From the NCBI GenBank assembly GCA_964646625.1, contig CAZYHC010000014.1, positions 1-64,000 on the forward strand: a DNA stretch of 64,000 bases, given 5' to 3'. This DNA comes from DAOULT01 sp964646625. Its GTDB lineage: Bacteria > Chloroflexota > Anaerolineae > CAZYHC01. The position numbers were made by a program, and so were the translations under genes. Shown piece after piece: positions 32,471-40,663 of this stretch. The notes under the pieces were generated by a model, which was not told the origin of the DNA, made no database searches, and saw nothing but the letters and a program-made list of their open reading frames with translations. The first letter of the stretch is position 1; each line of letters begins with the position of its first letter.

Positions 32471-33535
32471 GTGGAACGCGCTCCCGATGTCCGGTACTTC
32501 ATAGAAAAGTGCATACGGCGAGGCACAGCAAACTACACCGAGATCCGTGAGGTCAGCGAGTGGTATGGCATTGACCAAGCTGATGAGCTGATCGAGGAAC
32601 TCAATGCCGCTGGGGTACGGCTTGTCGATGAAAAGGACGTGGTGATTTCCCCTCAAACCAACGTTCTTATGAATGACCTGAAGCTCGTAGAGCTGGTTTC
32701 TCTCGCACTGCGGTTGCCCGTAGCTCCCAAGGTGCGGCGACGATTGCACAGAGGTGTGATTCAGCAACGGTCCTACGAACTGAACTTGAAGCGCCTGGAC
32801 TACTTGGACAGCGACAACGAGTGGTACTACCTATCGCCGCCCTTCAACAGATTGCAGCGAGCCATCCGCCGACTGTTTGACTCGGGGCAAATTCCTTTCG
32901 CCAAGGAGTGGAGGAGCGACGAGAAGAAAGAGAACCTTGACTATCTCAAGGGGCTAATGTATCACCCTTTGTTTGCTGAGAGGATCGTGCCCAAGATACG
33001 CGAACACTATCTGGGACTTCGGGAAGTCAGGCTGCTGGTACGCTGGATCGAGGCCACAGGGAAACCCGCACCGGCGATGGTGGACATTATCCGGGCTGGC
33101 CTGAATGAGCACAGGCCGGAATTGGTACGAGGTGTGCTGCTTTCCAGCCAGGCATCCACAGCCGATAGTGCCCTGAAAAGCCGACGGGACGTTTGCTTCT
33201 CTTGCCCGCCCGAAAAACGCTGCTTACCACTGCAAGACGTGAATGACCCATATGACATATTGGTGGAGTATCGCTACTCGGACCTGGACACGCTCTTGGC
33301 GAGGAGATATCCGGGTGAGGCTTGGACAGATTGCCTGGTCAAAGACTGGATGGTAGCCAAGTTCTTTTTGCCTTACAGCATCGTGGTTTCAGCGAAGCAG
33401 TGGATGCTGAGCTTATTCATCCTACACAACAGAAGCCAAGTGCTCAACAAAGGTCACGGACAATACTGTCCCAAATTAGATGTTTGGAAGCCAAGTCAAG
33501 AAATCAACTTCGAAAGAAGGTCTTCTCTTAGATGA
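32471..33535 (+). CDS. Unknown protein with sigma-1.1-like N-terminus and Cys motif
   Basis: 354 residues from GTG 32,471, 14 bp after the desulfurase stop. The first 55 residues (YFIEKCIRRGTANYTEI, then ELIEELNAAGVRLVDE) resemble region 1.1 of sigma factors, a small helical winged domain. The middle is helical and basic, with tandem RRL/RRLF elements. A C-F-S-C plus following Cys (about residues 242-250: VCFSCPPEKRC) could bind metal or a cluster. It overlaps BrxP by 4 bp (ATGA), so the two are co-translated. No family recognised. Position between desulfurase and PAPS-reductase-like protein suggests a role in sulfur relay or target recognition. Confidence 0.6.
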   Translation: MERAPDVRYFIEKCIRRGTANYTEIREVSEWYGIDQADELIEELNAAGVRLVDEKDVVISPQTNVLMNDLKLVELVSLALRLPVAPKVRRRLHRGVIQQRSYELNLKRLDYLDSDNEWYYLSPPFNRLQRAIRRLFDSGQIPFAKEWRSDEKKENLDYLKGLMYHPLFAERIVPKIREHYLGLREVRLLVRWIEATGKPAPAMVDIIRAGLNEHRPELVRGVLLSSQASTADSALKSRRDVCFSCPPEKRCLPLQDVNDPYDILVEYRYSDLDTLLARRYPGEAWTDCLVKDWMVAKFFLPYSIVVSAKQWMLSLFILHNRSQVLNKGHGQYCPKLDVWKPSQEINFERRSSLR

Positions 33536-35151
33536 ACCAGCAAAAGCAGAGCCTACAAGAGAAAGACTGGGACGTGTTCTGGTGCAAACACTGTGAGATT
33601 CCTGTCCTAACAGAGATTTGCCCCCTATGTGGCGGGAAGGCACGGCCCATATCTGGCGACCGTAGACCTGTTTCTGTGACTGAGCGGCAGATGCTGGAGC
33701 GCATCTTGCAAAGACCACTTCCAACACTTCTTTTTGCTCGTCATAACTTCGTCTACTTCGGCGAAGGAGCTCTGCTGCGTTTGACTGTTAGAGATGGCGA
33801 ACTGCAAGTTGCTCAGGATTGGTTACATAAACTGAACGATGTATCGCCCAGCGTATTTACTGAACAATACCGTCTTACACAATGGAATCGGTGTCTAGCC
33901 GCGAATCAAGACGTCCTTGCTCGCATGGAAGAAGAGGCTATTAGCTTTGTGAGAGCGACAGCCGAAAGCTATCCCCATCGAGCTAGGTTTGTTTCCTTTT
34001 CCGGCGGCAAAGACAGCGCATTGGTGGCGGTGTTGGTCAGCAAAGCTATTGGTCCTACACCGCTCTTGTTCAGTGATACCACCATAGAATACCCACCTAC
34101 CTATGACTATATCGCTAAGTTCGCAGAGTACTTAGAGGTGCAGTTGTTCTGGCAAAGACCTCAACAATCCTTTCTGGAACTGTGTGATGTCCTTGGCCCG
34201 CCCAGCCGAATTATGCGATGGTGTTGTACAGTGTGCAAATCGCAACCTATTAACACATTTTATAACACATTGAACTGCAAAGTGCTAAACTTTGATGGAA
34301 TCAGGCGAGCAGAATCTGTGAGGAGAACACGATACCCACGAGTGTATCAACTACCGAAATACGCTCGCGAAATCACGGCCAGGCCTATCCTAGACTGGCC
34401 CACGTTTGCAGTATGGGCTTATATTATGATGAATGGAATCCCCAGCAACGCTCTATATGACTTAGGATTCAGTCGGGTTGGTTGTATGTACTGTCCAAGC
34501 AACGGAGGGTACAACGAATATCTGACGCAACTTCATTTCCCTGATCTATACTCCAAGTGGCATCAGTACTTGCTAGCCTATGCGATCCGAGAGGGAAAGC
34601 CTAATCCTGAGGATTACGTTAGCTGCGGTCACTGGAAAGAGCGCAATATTCGGAGGGAGAAGAACTATGTGGTTGAACGGACTGAGCCGTGTGCTGCTGG
34701 GCAAGCGTATTCCTACGAGTTTTCTACTGTTATTACTGAAAAACTGGTGGAGTTCCTAAGACCCTTTGGAAGGGTCTCTACATTTGTCGTGAATGGCAAG
34801 ACATGCTATGCCGTTGGTAACCAGAATCCATTTTTGCTCAGTTGGATAGTTGGAGACACAAAAGTCAGTATCTCATTCGCTGCACAAGGAAACGAGGAAA
34901 AGCTCGTTAGAAGTAGAGTTGAGAGACAAATCGAGAAATACCTAAACTGTGTTGGATGCGGGGGTTGCCTGGGCGTTTGTCCGGTCGGTGCGATTTCCAT
35001 AACTGAAGAGCGATTCACTATTGATGACGAAAAATGCACTAAGTGCGGTAGGTGTACTACGCGCACCTACATCGAGCGGGGATGCATAGCTCTTGGTTAT
35101 CGGGGCGCCAAAAAGGCAGTAAGGAGGAGAGTAAGGAGAGAAGGAGTATAG
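33532..35151 (+). CDS. brxP: BrxP-like PAPS-reductase-family (PP-loop) ferredoxin protein
   Basis: 539 residues. An N-terminal zinc ribbon (CKHC ... CPLC, about 18-35) and a beta-rich, PUA-like segment (about 55-100) precede the PP-loop ATP pyrophosphatase domain with SGGKDSA (about 157-163). Cysteines in RWCCTVCK (about 229-236) and GCMYC (about 315-319) match the Fe-S ligands expected in DndC-type proteins. The C-terminus is a 2[4Fe-4S]-type ferredoxin (CVGCGGCLGVCP, about 471-482, then CTKCGRC). A protein of this type replaces the PglX methylase in BREX type 4, and DndC homologues install phosphorothioate in DNA. The same operon supplies a cysteine desulfurase. It overlaps the upstream gene by 4 bp; the next gene starts 3 bp downstream. 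Confidence 0.8.
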   Translation: MNQQKQSLQEKDWDVFWCKHCEIPVLTEICPLCGGKARPISGDRRPVSVTERQMLERILQRPLPTLLFARHNFVYFGEGALLRLTVRDGELQVAQDWLHKLNDVSPSVFTEQYRLTQWNRCLAANQDVLARMEEEAISFVRATAESYPHRARFVSFSGGKDSALVAVLVSKAIGPTPLLFSDTTIEYPPTYDYIAKFAEYLEVQLFWQRPQQSFLELCDVLGPPSRIMRWCCTVCKSQPINTFYNTLNCKVLNFDGIRRAESVRRTRYPRVYQLPKYAREITARPILDWPTFAVWAYIMMNGIPSNALYDLGFSRVGCMYCPSNGGYNEYLTQLHFPDLYSKWHQYLLAYAIREGKPNPEDYVSCGHWKERNIRREKNYVVERTEPCAAGQAYSYEFSTVITEKLVEFLRPFGRVSTFVVNGKTCYAVGNQNPFLLSWIVGDTKVSISFAAQGNEEKLVRSRVERQIEKYLNCVGCGGCLGVCPVGAISITEERFTIDDEKCTKCGRCTTRTYIERGCIALGYRGAKKAVRRRVRREGV

Positions 35152-35154
35152 GCA

Positions 35155-35967
35155 ATGACCACACCTTTTCAGAACTTCAACCTTGATCTTACCAATATTG
35201 CAAACGTTATTTCTTTGATTGAGACTGACACCAATGTCTTGCCTGAAATCGCGGCCTCTCTTGGGATGGGCGCGAGAAAGGTCCGAGATTTGTTCGAATG
35301 GTGCCACCATTTTGGCCTTCTTGTCGAAAGGTCAAGAAACTCTCCTCAATGTCTGACCAATCTAGGACAGTGCCTAGCAGTTCAAGAGGGCTGGACGAAT
35401 CAACTGCCAATACTAAATATTCTATACGCTTCTCTCGTTGAACGACACAAGATAATCAATAGAATCGTCAACGAATTAGCATACACTGCATCTTTACGGT
35501 TTTCGTCTCAGTTCTCAATGCTGGAATACCGAGGCTTTCTTGTCTCCCTCGTACCTGATGTAGTAAATGCCAAGACAAAGGTTATCCTGGATCGCGGATC
35601 GACATTCTTGAATGCTCTAGCACGATCCTCTGGCTTGGGTAAGCTGGACATGTTCTCGCTAGCCGAGGATCGCTCGTATGTGAAAGTTCAGTCAAGAATT
35701 CCTCCTTGGCAGTCAGCCGCCTATATCCTATATAATTCATGGCCGGAGAACGTCTCCAGGGTGAGGATAAACGAAGTGGTCAGCGGTCGAAATAGCCTGG
35801 GGCGAATCTTCTTTTTGACTGAACCCCAGGTCATGGTCTTGCTTTCCAAACTGGAGCAAGAACGGGCCATTGCCCTGGAGATGGTTGCCGATCTGAGACA
35901 AATTGGGCCGAATCCGTCCATGAAAGCCGAAGATTTTCTGGAGATGCTGATCCATGACCAGAGTTGA
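35155..35967 (+). CDS. Winged-helix-like protein of the island, unknown (270 aa)
   Basis: GGAG lies before ATG 35,155 (AGGAGTATAGGCA). The N-terminal 75 residues look like a winged helix (VLPEIAASLGMGARKVRDLFEWCHHFGLL), and the middle is helical (NRIVNELAYTASLRF). The C-terminal third has a short strand-rich stretch (GRIFFLTEPQVMVLL) and a helix. No catalytic motif seen. It overlaps the small NTPase gene by 14 bp, so the two are probably a pair. It may resemble DUF4007-type helix-turn-helix accessories of phosphorothioation loci, but I cannot confirm the family. Confidence 0.55.
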   Translation: MTTPFQNFNLDLTNIANVISLIETDTNVLPEIAASLGMGARKVRDLFEWCHHFGLLVERSRNSPQCLTNLGQCLAVQEGWTNQLPILNILYASLVERHKIINRIVNELAYTASLRFSSQFSMLEYRGFLVSLVPDVVNAKTKVILDRGSTFLNALARSSGLGKLDMFSLAEDRSYVKVQSRIPPWQSAAYILYNSWPENVSRVRINEVVSGRNSLGRIFFLTEPQVMVLLSKLEQERAIALEMVADLRQIGPNPSMKAEDFLEMLIHDQS

Positions 35968-36568
35968 CCAGTCGAAATGGTCCCTTACACCATCCCAGAA
36001 GGAACAGTATGAAGCCGTACGCACGACTCTGACTAGAATTCATGGGAGGCATCGCCCTTTTCTTCTCACGGGAGATGTGGGTGTGGGCAAGACATTCCTA
36101 GCGCGCAGATTGGCTGCTGAGCTCGTTGCCTACTACAACATTGCGCGAGACCATCTGCCCCAACTTTTGACACATCGCAAGCTGTCCGATCTGACGCCTG
36201 AGGCTGTAGTCAGGTTTGTGAAGAAATTGATCGAAGAGGGTGAGGCACCTTATGCTATTGCCGATGGCTTCGAGCCATTGTTGAGCATGTGGGCTGTTGA
36301 GCACCGCGAAGTGTTGCCTAACTTCTTTGTTGCCCTGGGTCGAGCTATTCTGGATCAGCCACTATTGGTTGTGGTTCAGACTTCCGTCAAGCACCTGCCC
36401 TATGACGTGCTTCGGAAAGATGAATTGTGGCCTTCGGAACGCCGCTTTCGTCTGGAATTGACTATGGCGGACAAAGAGGTTGTGGCCAGGAACTGGGGTC
36501 TGGACCCTATGCGCGGGCGTGTCTCGACTAACCTGTATGAGCTGCTCGCTAGCAAGTTGGAGGGATAG
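35954..36568 (+). CDS. Small P-loop NTPase of the BREX-like island (BrxF-like?)
   Basis: 204 residues, starting inside the previous gene. Walker A LLTGDVGVGKTFLARRLA lies at about 36-53. The expected Walker B position reads PLLVVVQTS with no acidic pair, so hydrolysis may be weak or may need the large ATPase downstream. A helical region and a C-terminal lid (DKEVVARNWGLDP) complete it. It is 3 bp upstream of the BrxC-like gene. BREX type 3 has a small ATPase (BrxF), and this could be its counterpart or a loader for BrxC. The assignment rests on size, position and P-loop only. Confidence 0.55.
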   Translation: MTRVDQSKWSLTPSQKEQYEAVRTTLTRIHGRHRPFLLTGDVGVGKTFLARRLAAELVAYYNIARDHLPQLLTHRKLSDLTPEAVVRFVKKLIEEGEAPYAIADGFEPLLSMWAVEHREVLPNFFVALGRAILDQPLLVVVQTSVKHLPYDVLRKDELWPSERRFRLELTMADKEVVARNWGLDPMRGRVSTNLYELLASKLEG

Positions 36569-36571
36569 AGT

Positions 36572-39500
36572 ATGAGCAAGCCACTTTTGATCGGGGATGT
36601 GACCACCCTGGCTCGTTTTGAGCCGGCCGTCAAACTGCAAGCCATCAGCGCCGACTTGAGAAACCGTTACTTCAGAGATTACATTCTCACTCAAGACCTG
36701 GCTGACTTATATGAGAAAATACTTTCCAGCATTCTAGGTGATGGGTGGGGAAGCACAGCCAGCACCCTGCCAGCCGAGCGATGCCGTTCGCATTTGATCA
36801 CCGCCCAGTACGGCGCCGGCAAAAGTTACTTCCTTATGATTCTGTCCGCCCTTCTGGATGCTGGTAGCGACACAACCAGGCTCCAGACAGCCAAGAAAAG
36901 ATTTGGGACTTTCCGTGAAGTACAGAGGTTGCTCGGCCAACTATCGGACAAGAAGTTCTTGATCATCCAGGTAAGCGCCGAGGACAAAGGAGATACTCGT
37001 TTTAAAGAACTTCTGGTTCGTAGCTTGCTGGACCAGGTGGGCGAGGTGCTGCCAGACGTCGCTTTTTCTAATGAGTATACTGAAGCCATTAGCCACTTGG
37101 AAGAAGTGGAATCATCGCCCATCAGGTCAGCCTTTGCCCAGGTGCTAGAGACACAGTTCGAGACCTCGCTGCAACAGTTGCGTGCCAAGCTGGGCAGCTA
37201 TGATCGGGATGGCCTACGCACTTACTACCAGGCTTGTGAACGAGCTCTAAGGCGCAAAGTAAGTCGTGATGTCCTGGACGTGGAGATCACTTTCCAGGAA
37301 GCGTTGGATTTGCTAAAGCCAAAGGGTTACACCCACATCGCCGTACTGATTGACGAACTTACTGCCTATCTCAATGCGTCTGCTGGACATCACTCGTTGG
37401 CTGAGACGTTAGGTGAATTGCAATCCTTCGCTGCCTATTGCAACAAGCCTACCAGCCGGTGCCTGTTCGTTAGCGCTATGCACGTATCAATGGAGATTTT
37501 CTTTAAAGAGCGATCGCAGCAGAGGGACTATATTAAGATGAAGGGCCGTTTTGATGAGCATTTCTTCCCAATCTACTCCAGCAAATTGCTGGCAGGTGTG
37601 TTTCGGCCAGACAAAGATGCCTTCGATCAGGCGATGAAGAGCCATCGTGGTCAAGTCAAAGAACTCACTGACCTGATTGAAACCCTTGAGATGGTAGACG
37701 ACGGCCGTCCTATGAAACTGTCAGCTTTCTTCCCTCTGCACCCTGCCGTGGCCTACTACCTGCCACGCATCTCCCGTGAACTGGGTCAGGCTGAACGCAC
37801 CTCGTTTGGGTTTGTAGACGAAGTGGTGCGTCAAAAGCTCGATGAACCACTAGCCAAGGAACAGCAGCTCAATCTGGTCACTCTCGACCAGGTGTTTGAC
37901 TATTTCTTACCCGCTATGGAGCAAAAGGAGTACTATCTGCAAGTCATCGCTGCCTACAATGCAGTTCAAAGCAAGATTTCAAATCCCTTGGCCTCAAGAG
38001 CTTTCAAGCCGTTGGCGTTGCTATGGGTAGCCAGTCGGGTTCGTTCAGAAGAGGCTCAATATCTGCAAACGGACCTATCTGGTGAACAGGTGGCTGATTT
38101 CATCGGCGTCGAGGATGATCTTGCAGTAGAGGAAGCTCTGGAGAGTTTGTGCAAGACGGGCTATCTCTATTTTGACGGATCTACCCAAAAATACTTCTAT
38201 GTACAGGTTGATGTCGGCTGGGACTTGGAGAGCGAAATCCAAGAGAAGATGGCTGACGTAGACGCCAATGAGGTTTTGCGAAGCGAACTACAGGTTTTGG
38301 GAGCCCGTGTCTGCTTGAATGTGTCAGATACCGCGACCGTCAAGGTGGACCGCAGCGTTGAGTCCCAACGGATGGACATCGAACAACTGAAGCAAACTGC
38401 TTCTCTCACACCGAAACGCGCTGAAGGCAAGGTTGTGTTTGTTGTGCCCGATTTCGCTGAAGTGGGAAGCTATGATGCCATATTCAGCGATGTCACCCTG
38501 AAAGCCCGTGATTTGTCGGCAGCCAACGTAGTAGTGGCCATACCCAAGAAAGTAGATATGCTCAACCCTATGGAGCTCAAACGCTACCGCGCCCTTCAGG
38601 AGATAGGGAAGCAATTGGATGTTGGAGGGCGGGGGAGTGTCAACGAGCATCGCGCTCGACTCGTGCGAGCCAGGTTCTCTGAGGTCCGGGCGCGAGTGCA
38701 GAGCGATGTCGAAGAGTTCGGACAAGCTGCTAATTTCATCTTCTTTATCAACCGCCAGCCGCAGGAAGCACAGAACTTGAACACCATCCTGGTAGACATG
38801 TTTGAGCAGTACTATTACAAGTTCCCCAAAGTCGAGGCAGAACACATCTACGGACGAAACACAACTAACGCCCTAATCGAAAACTGCATCGTCAATCCAC
38901 AAACTAGCTTTGCCAGCAGCGATACGTCGGAAGTAGCCCGTCAGGCACGAGATACGCTGCAGGTGCTTGGTCTATGTAGTTGGGAGAAAGCCGCTAGTGG
39001 TAAATATGTTGTCGAACTGAAGGAGCCCGAGCCAGGCACAGAGGGATATGAGATCTGGAGGATTGTGCTGGACACTTTGACTGATGCCTCTGGAACCCCT
39101 TTTGCAACTCTGTACAAGCGCCTGGGTGAAGCCCCGTATGGCTTGCCCGACTACATGGTGGAACTGTACATTGCTGCAGCCAGGGCACTCAAGAAAGTCT
39201 ATATCTTGGACAAAAGTGGGGAAATGCCATCAGTCAGTAAAAGGCTTGTGCAGGATATTACGAGGCGCAAAGATAGAGACTATCGAGTTTTGCCAGTCCA
39301 GGAGACAGAAGTCCCTTACACTTATATTTGCTCAATATGGCAGGCGATTGATGAGCCCTTGGGTTTGCGGCGTTACAAGGAACTAGAGAAGAGCCTCGGT
39401 CGGGCCATTGACGACCAGAGGACTTGGTTTGACCTCAAAGCAGACAGCAACAACTTGCTCCTGAACCGACTGCACCAGGTGAGGGAGAACTTGGCGTCCA

Positions 39501-40645
39501 TAGAGGCCGAAAGTGCACCGTTCACGATGCTAACAAGGCATCTGGAGCAAATCAGACGGATCTTGCCACCAGCGCAAGGTTTCGAGCAGTTGGCTGCCTT
39601 GGGCGAAGAGCTATCTGGCGCGAAAGTCAGCGATGACCTTGACGGTGTCGCGCTAGCTGTACGTCAGACTATTGAGGCCAGTGAGCAGTTCTTGAATGAT
39701 TGGACAACCCTTCAGCCTGCCTACCGACAGTATAGGCGGCTGCATCAGGCCGCTGACTTAGATCGCTTTGGTGATTTAGCGCGAGGAGCTGATAAGGCAT
39801 GGCAGACCTATCGCTCCGATGCGCTCTCGGCGGAGAAGCGTCAGGCTTTCATCGAACAGTTTGAGAAGCTGTGGGAAAAGTACGCAGAACAGTACCTGGA
39901 TGAACACAACGCAGTGGTCAAAGCCAAAGCAAGCTACGGGAATAAGGTCGAGAAAGCAATAGCCTACGAACTGGTGGGCGAGTTCAGCCAGCTTGACTTC
40001 AAGGGTGTGGCCACCAAGTCCGGCTTCGATGCCAAAATCACGGGAGTGCGTCGGCAGAGTTGCCAGCCGTTAAAGGAAGACACCGTACTCGACTATCGGA
40101 AATTTGCAAGGGCGACCTGTTCAGCTTGCAGTTATCAGCTTGGTACGGATACTAAGATTTTGGAACAACTCCAAGAAAGCGAAGCCAGCCTTGTTACCAG
40201 TATCAATAACGCCCTGGACAGCTACTTGACTAAGCTAAATGAATCGTTGGAGTCCGATAGCGTCCAGGTCTATGTTAAGGAAAAGGCCATAGCCAAAGAA
40301 AAAACAACTATCGCTAGTGTCCAAGACTTGACTAGCAAAGACCAGCAACTGAGTGCAGCCCAATACAGGAAACTGAAAACTCTGCTTCCTCAACTCAGAT
40401 CGATTTTGGCCAAGGCAGCCGAATACGTTAGGGAGCAAGCCAAGAAGCGCAAGGAGCTGGAGAGGCAGCTAGAGGAAGAAGAGAGACAGAAGCGCATCCC
40501 ACGCTTGCCGACAGCGCAGTTGGGTGATGCCGTCCGTTCTTTCTTGCTGGATAGTGGTATGGAGACGATGACGCTGAAGGAATTGGAGCAACATCTGATG
40601 AGCTGGCTGCAAGAGATTGCCAAGGAGTTCAAACCGCGGAAGTAA
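36572..40645 (+). CDS. brxC: BrxC/PglY-like large P-loop ATPase
   Basis: 1357 residues. Walker A QYGAGKSYFLM lies at about 79-89, Walker B VLIDELTAYL at about 258-267, and a sensor-like stretch (LFVSAMHVSMEIFF) follows. The long C-terminal portion is helical. A CSAC pair at about 1183 may belong to a zinc site, followed by coiled coils rich in Lys/Glu (QAKKRKELERQLEEEER). Length and motif spacing match the DUF6079/BrxC group, the DNA-associated AAA-type ATPase essential for BREX. It is encoded between a small NTPase (3 bp gap) and PglZ (18 bp gap), the classical BREX neighbourhood. Assignment to type 4 comes from the brxP gene nearby. Confidence 0.82.
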   Translation: MSKPLLIGDVTTLARFEPAVKLQAISADLRNRYFRDYILTQDLADLYEKILSSILGDGWGSTASTLPAERCRSHLITAQYGAGKSYFLMILSALLDAGSDTTRLQTAKKRFGTFREVQRLLGQLSDKKFLIIQVSAEDKGDTRFKELLVRSLLDQVGEVLPDVAFSNEYTEAISHLEEVESSPIRSAFAQVLETQFETSLQQLRAKLGSYDRDGLRTYYQACERALRRKVSRDVLDVEITFQEALDLLKPKGYTHIAVLIDELTAYLNASAGHHSLAETLGELQSFAAYCNKPTSRCLFVSAMHVSMEIFFKERSQQRDYIKMKGRFDEHFFPIYSSKLLAGVFRPDKDAFDQAMKSHRGQVKELTDLIETLEMVDDGRPMKLSAFFPLHPAVAYYLPRISRELGQAERTSFGFVDEVVRQKLDEPLAKEQQLNLVTLDQVFDYFLPAMEQKEYYLQVIAAYNAVQSKISNPLASRAFKPLALLWVASRVRSEEAQYLQTDLSGEQVADFIGVEDDLAVEEALESLCKTGYLYFDGSTQKYFYVQVDVGWDLESEIQEKMADVDANEVLRSELQVLGARVCLNVSDTATVKVDRSVESQRMDIEQLKQTASLTPKRAEGKVVFVVPDFAEVGSYDAIFSDVTLKARDLSAANVVVAIPKKVDMLNPMELKRYRALQEIGKQLDVGGRGSVNEHRARLVRARFSEVRARVQSDVEEFGQAANFIFFINRQPQEAQNLNTILVDMFEQYYYKFPKVEAEHIYGRNTTNALIENCIVNPQTSFASSDTSEVARQARDTLQVLGLCSWEKAASGKYVVELKEPEPGTEGYEIWRIVLDTLTDASGTPFATLYKRLGEAPYGLPDYMVELYIAAARALKKVYILDKSGEMPSVSKRLVQDITRRKDRDYRVLPVQETEVPYTYICSIWQAIDEPLGLRRYKELEKSLGRAIDDQRTWFDLKADSNNLLLNRLHQVRENLASIEAESAPFTMLTRHLEQIRRILPPAQGFEQLAALGEELSGAKVSDDLDGVALAVRQTIEASEQFLNDWTTLQPAYRQYRRLHQAADLDRFGDLARGADKAWQTYRSDALSAEKRQAFIEQFEKLWEKYAEQYLDEHNAVVKAKASYGNKVEKAIAYELVGEFSQLDFKGVATKSGFDAKITGVRRQSCQPLKEDTVLDYRKFARATCSACSYQLGTDTKILEQLQESEASLVTSINNALDSYLTKLNESLESDSVQVYVKEKAIAKEKTTIASVQDLTSKDQQLSAAQYRKLKTLLPQLRSILAKAAEYVREQAKKRKELERQLEEEERQKRIPRLPTAQLGDAVRSFLLDSGMETMTLKELEQHLMSWLQEIAKEFKPRK

Positions 40646-40663
40646 CCAAGCAGGTGGAAGGCA

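Noticed and set aside
29975..40645. A classical Dnd (DndABCDE) or Ssp phosphorothioation system
   Set aside because: A cysteine desulfurase and DndC-like protein are present, but no DndB, DndD, DndE or SspB/D/E-like genes were seen, while BrxC, PglZ and BrxL are. BREX type 4-like fits better.
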